NCBI GenBank assembly: GCA_902773395.1
Contig: CACYEJ010000133.1
Coordinates: 1-7,970, forward strand
Length of the DNA: 7,970 nucleotides
Direction of reading: 5' to 3'
DNA from: an uncultured Ruminococcus sp.
Lineage (GTDB): Bacteria; Bacillota_A; Clostridia; Oscillospirales; Acutalibacteraceae
Under the pieces are notes generated by a model. The model did no database searches, was not told the DNA's origin, and was given only the letters and a program-made list of their open reading frames with translations. Both the position numbers and the translations under genes were made by a program. This document shows positions 6,024 to 7,970 of this stretch, one piece after another; the first letter of the stretch is position 1; the number at the start of each line of letters is the position of its first letter.

Positions 6024-7099
6024 AAAGAATAGGTATTTTGACGAGCGGCGGAGATTGTCAGGGCTTAAATGCTAGTATTCGAGGTGTTGCAAAGACACTC
6101 TACAATTATTACGGTGATGATGTGCAAATTATCGGAATTATTGACGGCTACAGAGGTTTGATCTACGGCGTATCAAAGGAGCTTACAAGAGAAGACCTTT
6201 CGGGTATTCTTACTATGGGCGGAACGATTCTCGGCACATCACGTCAGCCGTTTAAGCTTATGAGAGTTATTGATGATGAGAATTCCGTTGATAAGGTTGC
6301 CGCTATGAAGGAGAACTACAAGAAGCTGAAGCTTGATTGTCTTGTTGTACTCGGCGGCAACGGTACTCAGAAAACAGCTAACCTGCTTTCCGAGGAGGGC
6401 TTGAACGTTGTTTCTCTTCCTAAGACTATCGACAACGACCTTTGGGGCACGGATATGACGTTTGGATTCCAGTCCGCTGTTGATATTGCAACACAGGTTA
6501 TCGACTGTATTCATACCACAGCTACCTCTCACGGAAGAGTATTTATTGTTGAGGTTATGGGTCATAAGGTTGGCTGGCTCACACTTTATGCAGGTATTGC
6601 AGGCGGTGCAGATGTTATTCTTATCCCTGAAATTCCGTATGACATTAACTCTGTAATTGATACTATTAAGAAACGTCACAGCGAGGGAAAGAATTTCTCT
6701 ATTCTTGCAGTTGCAGAGGGTGCGATTTCCAAAGAGATTGCTGCTTTGCCTAAGAAGAAGAAGAAGCAAGCTATCGCTGAGATGGCTTATCCGTCAATTT
6801 CTTACAAGATTGCGGCAGAGATTGAACAGGCTACAGGTCAAGAAACAAGAGTTACCGTTCCGGGACATTTCCAGAGAGGCGGCAGCCCCGATGCTTTCGA
6901 CCGTCTGATTTGTACACGTTTTGGAGTGGCAGCGGCTAACCTGATTATCAATAAGGACTATGGAAAGATGGTTGCTCTGAAAGGTCAGGATATCGTTGCA
7001 ATTCCTCTGTCAGAAATTGCCGGCAAGCTCAAAGATGTTCCTGTTGACAGTCCGGTTGTTCAGGCTGCAAAGGATCTTGGAATCAGCTTTGGTGAGTAA
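6020..7099 (+). CDS. pfkA: 6-phosphofructokinase, PPi/ATP 'mixed' group
   Basis: It phosphorylates fructose 6-phosphate to fructose 1,6-bisphosphate, the committed step of glycolysis. The 359-residue protein shows ILTSGGDCQGLNASIRG (6-22), GGTILGTSR (67-75), GGNGTQKTA (112-120), PKTIDND (134-140, with D138 as the catalytic base), TTATSHGRVFIVEVMGHKVGW (166-186), IPEIPYD (202-208) and PGHFQRGGSPDAFDR (281-295). Relative to E. coli PFK, N114 replaces metal-binding D103, G115 keeps the ATP-type glycine 104, and K135 replaces G124, a change typical of PPi-dependent enzymes. The phosphate donor therefore cannot be read from sequence. I recall the GGNGT...PKTIDND combination from other clostridial proteins annotated as PFK, so it is probably a subfamily trait. 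A run of five lysines (245-249) is encoded by five AAG codons. It is translationally coupled to ppk1 and followed by a strong terminator. Confidence 0.92.
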   Translation: MKRIGILTSGGDCQGLNASIRGVAKTLYNYYGDDVQIIGIIDGYRGLIYGVSKELTREDLSGILTMGGTILGTSRQPFKLMRVIDDENSVDKVAAMKENYKKLKLDCLVVLGGNGTQKTANLLSEEGLNVVSLPKTIDNDLWGTDMTFGFQSAVDIATQVIDCIHTTATSHGRVFIVEVMGHKVGWLTLYAGIAGGADVILIPEIPYDINSVIDTIKKRHSEGKNFSILAVAEGAISKEIAALPKKKKKQAIAEMAYPSISYKIAAEIEQATGQETRVTVPGHFQRGGSPDAFDRLICTRFGVAAANLIINKDYGKMVALKGQDIVAIPLSEIAGKLKDVPVDSPVVQAAKDLGISFGE

Positions 7100-7134
7100 T
7101 ATTAAAAGCTTTCAGATTGTGATTGAATAAAAAA

Positions 7135-7176
7135 CCCGTGTATGTGAATCGTATGGTATCAGATACACGGGCTTTT
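7135..7176 (+). terminator. intrinsic terminator of the ppk1-pfk operon
   Basis: CCCGTGTAT (7135-7143) and ATACACGGG (7163-7171) form a perfect 9-bp stem around a 19-base loop, followed by CTTTT. Six As precede the stem, so the minus strand also has a hairpin followed by a T-run, and the element could work in both directions. It starts 36 bases after the pfk stop. Confidence 0.9.
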
Positions 7177-7221
7177 GATTTGAAAAATTATCCTTTTTTG
7201 AAAATTCATTTAGAATGTTTT

Positions 7222-7249
7222 TTGACTATGTGAATATAATGATTATGAA
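7222..7249 (+). promoter_or_regulatory. candidate promoter of the YlmC/YmxH-like gene
   Basis: TTGACT (7222-7227) is separated by 16 bases from TATGAA (7244-7249). The -35 is good and the -10 weak. A perfect TATAAT also occurs at 7235-7240 but has no -35 at a usable distance. If the first pair is used, the transcript starts only about 15 bases before the gene, next to its ribosome binding site. A sporulation sigma factor could be used instead; I see no clear match. Confidence 0.35.
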
Positions 7250-7270
7250 TATTCATCACGAGGTGATCAT

Positions 7271-7549
7271 ATGGCTTGCAGAATAGCTGAGCTTAGGCAT
7301 AAAGAGGTTATCAACGAATCCGATGGGGTACGCCTTGGCTGTGTTGACGATGTGGAGGTAGATACAAAAAATGCTTGTCTTGTTTCCATTATCATATACG
7401 GCAGGCCGAAGCTTTTTGGCATACTGGGCAGACACGAGGATTTGATTATTCCTTGGGCTGATATACGTCTGATTGGCGAAGATACAATCCTTGTAAAATG
7501 TCCGCCAAGACACCGCAATGGTCATAAAAAGAAAAGGATTATTTTTTAA
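7271..7549 (+). CDS. YlmC/YmxH family sporulation-associated PRC-barrel protein
   Basis: This 92-residue protein has a single small beta-barrel domain. Recognisable family segments are RIAELRHKEVIN (4-15), DGVRLGCVDDVEVD (18-31), KLFGILGRHEDLIIPWADI (47-65) and IGEDTILV (68-75), which match the YlmC/YmxH branch of PRC-barrel proteins. This branch is found almost only in endospore-forming Firmicutes and related Clostridia; its biochemical role is not established. The C-terminal tail (residues 76-92) is basic, rich in Lys, Arg and His, and may contact nucleic acid or be disordered. There is no signal peptide or membrane segment. GAGGTGA (7260-7266) sits four bases before the ATG. The gene stands alone between the pfk terminator and the rpsB promoter. 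YlmC and YmxH cannot be told apart here, so no symbol is given. Confidence 0.88.
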   Translation: MACRIAELRHKEVINESDGVRLGCVDDVEVDTKNACLVSIIIYGRPKLFGILGRHEDLIIPWADIRLIGEDTILVKCPPRHRNGHKKKRIIF

Positions 7550-7569
7550 CAAATAAAAATTTACAAAAA

Positions 7570-7623
7570 ATTCAAAAAATATTTTTGATATCCCTTGAAA
7601 AAAATCTGTAAATGTAGTATAAT
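7570..7623 (+). promoter_or_regulatory. strong rpsB promoter with UP-like element
   Basis: TTGAAA (7595-7600), a 17-base spacer and TATAAT (7618-7623) form an almost perfect sigma-A promoter with a start near 7630. Just upstream, at about -40 to -60, lies an A-tract/T-tract block (7574-7586) like the UP elements that bind the alpha subunit of RNA polymerase. It is also an inverted repeat, TCAAAAA-ATA-TTTTTGA (7572-7588). Such a promoter fits a highly expressed ribosomal protein gene. Confidence 0.85.
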
Positions 7624-7639
7624 ACTAAAGCATTACGCA

Positions 7640-7692
7640 CATAAGTACGCATCAAACAGGTGCCCACAGGGTAGTTTGAGTAGGTGCTTATG
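7640..7692 (+). promoter_or_regulatory. structured rpsB mRNA leader, candidate autoregulatory hairpin
   Basis: One long hairpin can be drawn in the leader. CATAAGTAC (7640-7648) pairs with GTGCTTATG (7684-7692) over nine positions with one G-U. After an internal loop (GCA opposite GTAG), TCAAAC (7652-7657) pairs with GTTTGA (7674-7679). Then, beyond a three-base AGG bulge, TGCCC (7661-7665) pairs with GGGTA (7669-7673) around an ACA loop. It occupies most of the leader and ends 11 bases before the Shine-Dalgarno sequence. It has no T-run, so it is not a terminator. Ribosomal protein S2 is known to repress its own mRNA in E. coli; a similar role here is inferred. Confidence 0.6.
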
Positions 7693-7719
7693 GAGGAAAA
7701 ACCAAGGAGGAAATAAAAA

Positions 7720-7970
7720 ATGGCAGTAGTATCAATGAAACAGCTTTTGGAGGCAGGCGTACACTTCGGTCATCAGACAAGAAGATGGAATCCTAAGATG
7801 GCAGAGTATATCTTTACAGAGCGTAACGGTATCTATATCATTGATCTCCAGAAGACAGTAAGAAAGCTTGAAGAGGCTTATGCTTTCGTTCGTGATTTGT
7901 CTGTAGAGGGCAAGTCGGTTCTTTTCGTAGGCACAAAGAAGCAGGCTCAGGATTCCGTTAAGGAAGAGGC
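7720..7970 (+). CDS. rpsB: 30S ribosomal protein S2 (partial, 5' end)
   Basis: The first 83 codons are present and the gene runs off the window. The N-terminus [27 protein letters not shown] (1-27) is the standard S2 opening, followed by [17 protein letters not shown] (34-50) and [18 protein letters not shown] (67-84, the last residue incomplete). S2 binds late to the head of the 30S subunit, near the platform, and is needed for initiation. AAGGAGG (7704-7710) lies nine bases before the ATG. It has its own strong promoter and a structured leader. In most bacteria tsf (elongation factor Ts) follows; that region is outside the window. Confidence 0.98.
   Translation, partial: MAVVSMKQLLEAGVHFGHQTRRWNPKMAEYIFTERNGIYIIDLQKTVRKLEEAYAFVRDLSVEGKSVLFVGTKKQAQDSVKEE

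Noticed and set aside
6752..6766. Five AAG repeats in pfk as a phase-variation tract
   Set aside because: Slippage of a trinucleotide would keep the frame and only change the number of lysines in a variable surface loop, so no switch is implied.
7256..7552. Minus-strand open frame opposite the YlmC/YmxH-like gene
   Set aside because: The plus-strand frame has clear family motifs and a ribosome binding site; the reverse frame has neither.

Overview
The window looks like chromosomal DNA of a low-GC Gram-positive bacterium, most likely a spore-former-related member of the Clostridia (Ruminococcaceae/Oscillospiraceae-like). The reasons are strong AGGAGG-type ribosome binding sites, AT-rich intergenic DNA with near-consensus sigma-A promoters, a YlmC/YmxH-family PRC-barrel gene, a DUF6440-like small protein and an archaeal/fungal-type aspartate-semialdehyde dehydrogenase. 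The genus is inferred, not shown.

Layout: positions 1-63 hold the last 20 codons of an unidentified plus-strand gene. Convergent to it lies queA on the minus strand (91-1125; tRNA queuosine synthesis). A divergent intergenic region follows, with a near-perfect promoter for asd. Then come asd (1394-2470), a 62-residue DUF6440-like protein (2502-2690), an intrinsic terminator, and dapB (2826-3587). asd and dapB are the first and third steps from aspartyl phosphate to lysine and meso-diaminopimelate; dapA, the step between them, is absent here. A 300-base gene-free stretch with two inverted repeats and an extended -10 leads into ppk1 (3888-6023), which overlaps a 6-phosphofructokinase gene (6020-7099) by four bases. 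A strong terminator closes this pair. A short YlmC/YmxH-like gene (7271-7549) follows, and the window ends inside rpsB (7720 onward). rpsB has a consensus promoter, an A/T-rich UP-like element and a long, well-paired hairpin in its leader.

Functionally this is mostly housekeeping: tRNA modification, aspartate-family amino acid and cell-wall precursor synthesis, polyphosphate metabolism joined to glycolysis, and the translation machinery. No defence system, mobile element, CRISPR array or obviously undescribed multi-gene system is visible. The points most worth a second look are the translationally coupled polyphosphate kinase/phosphofructokinase pair, whose PFK carries a PPi-type lysine and an unusual asparagine in its phosphate-donor site; the structured rpsB leader with a tiny upstream ORF; and the small gene lying between asd and dapB.
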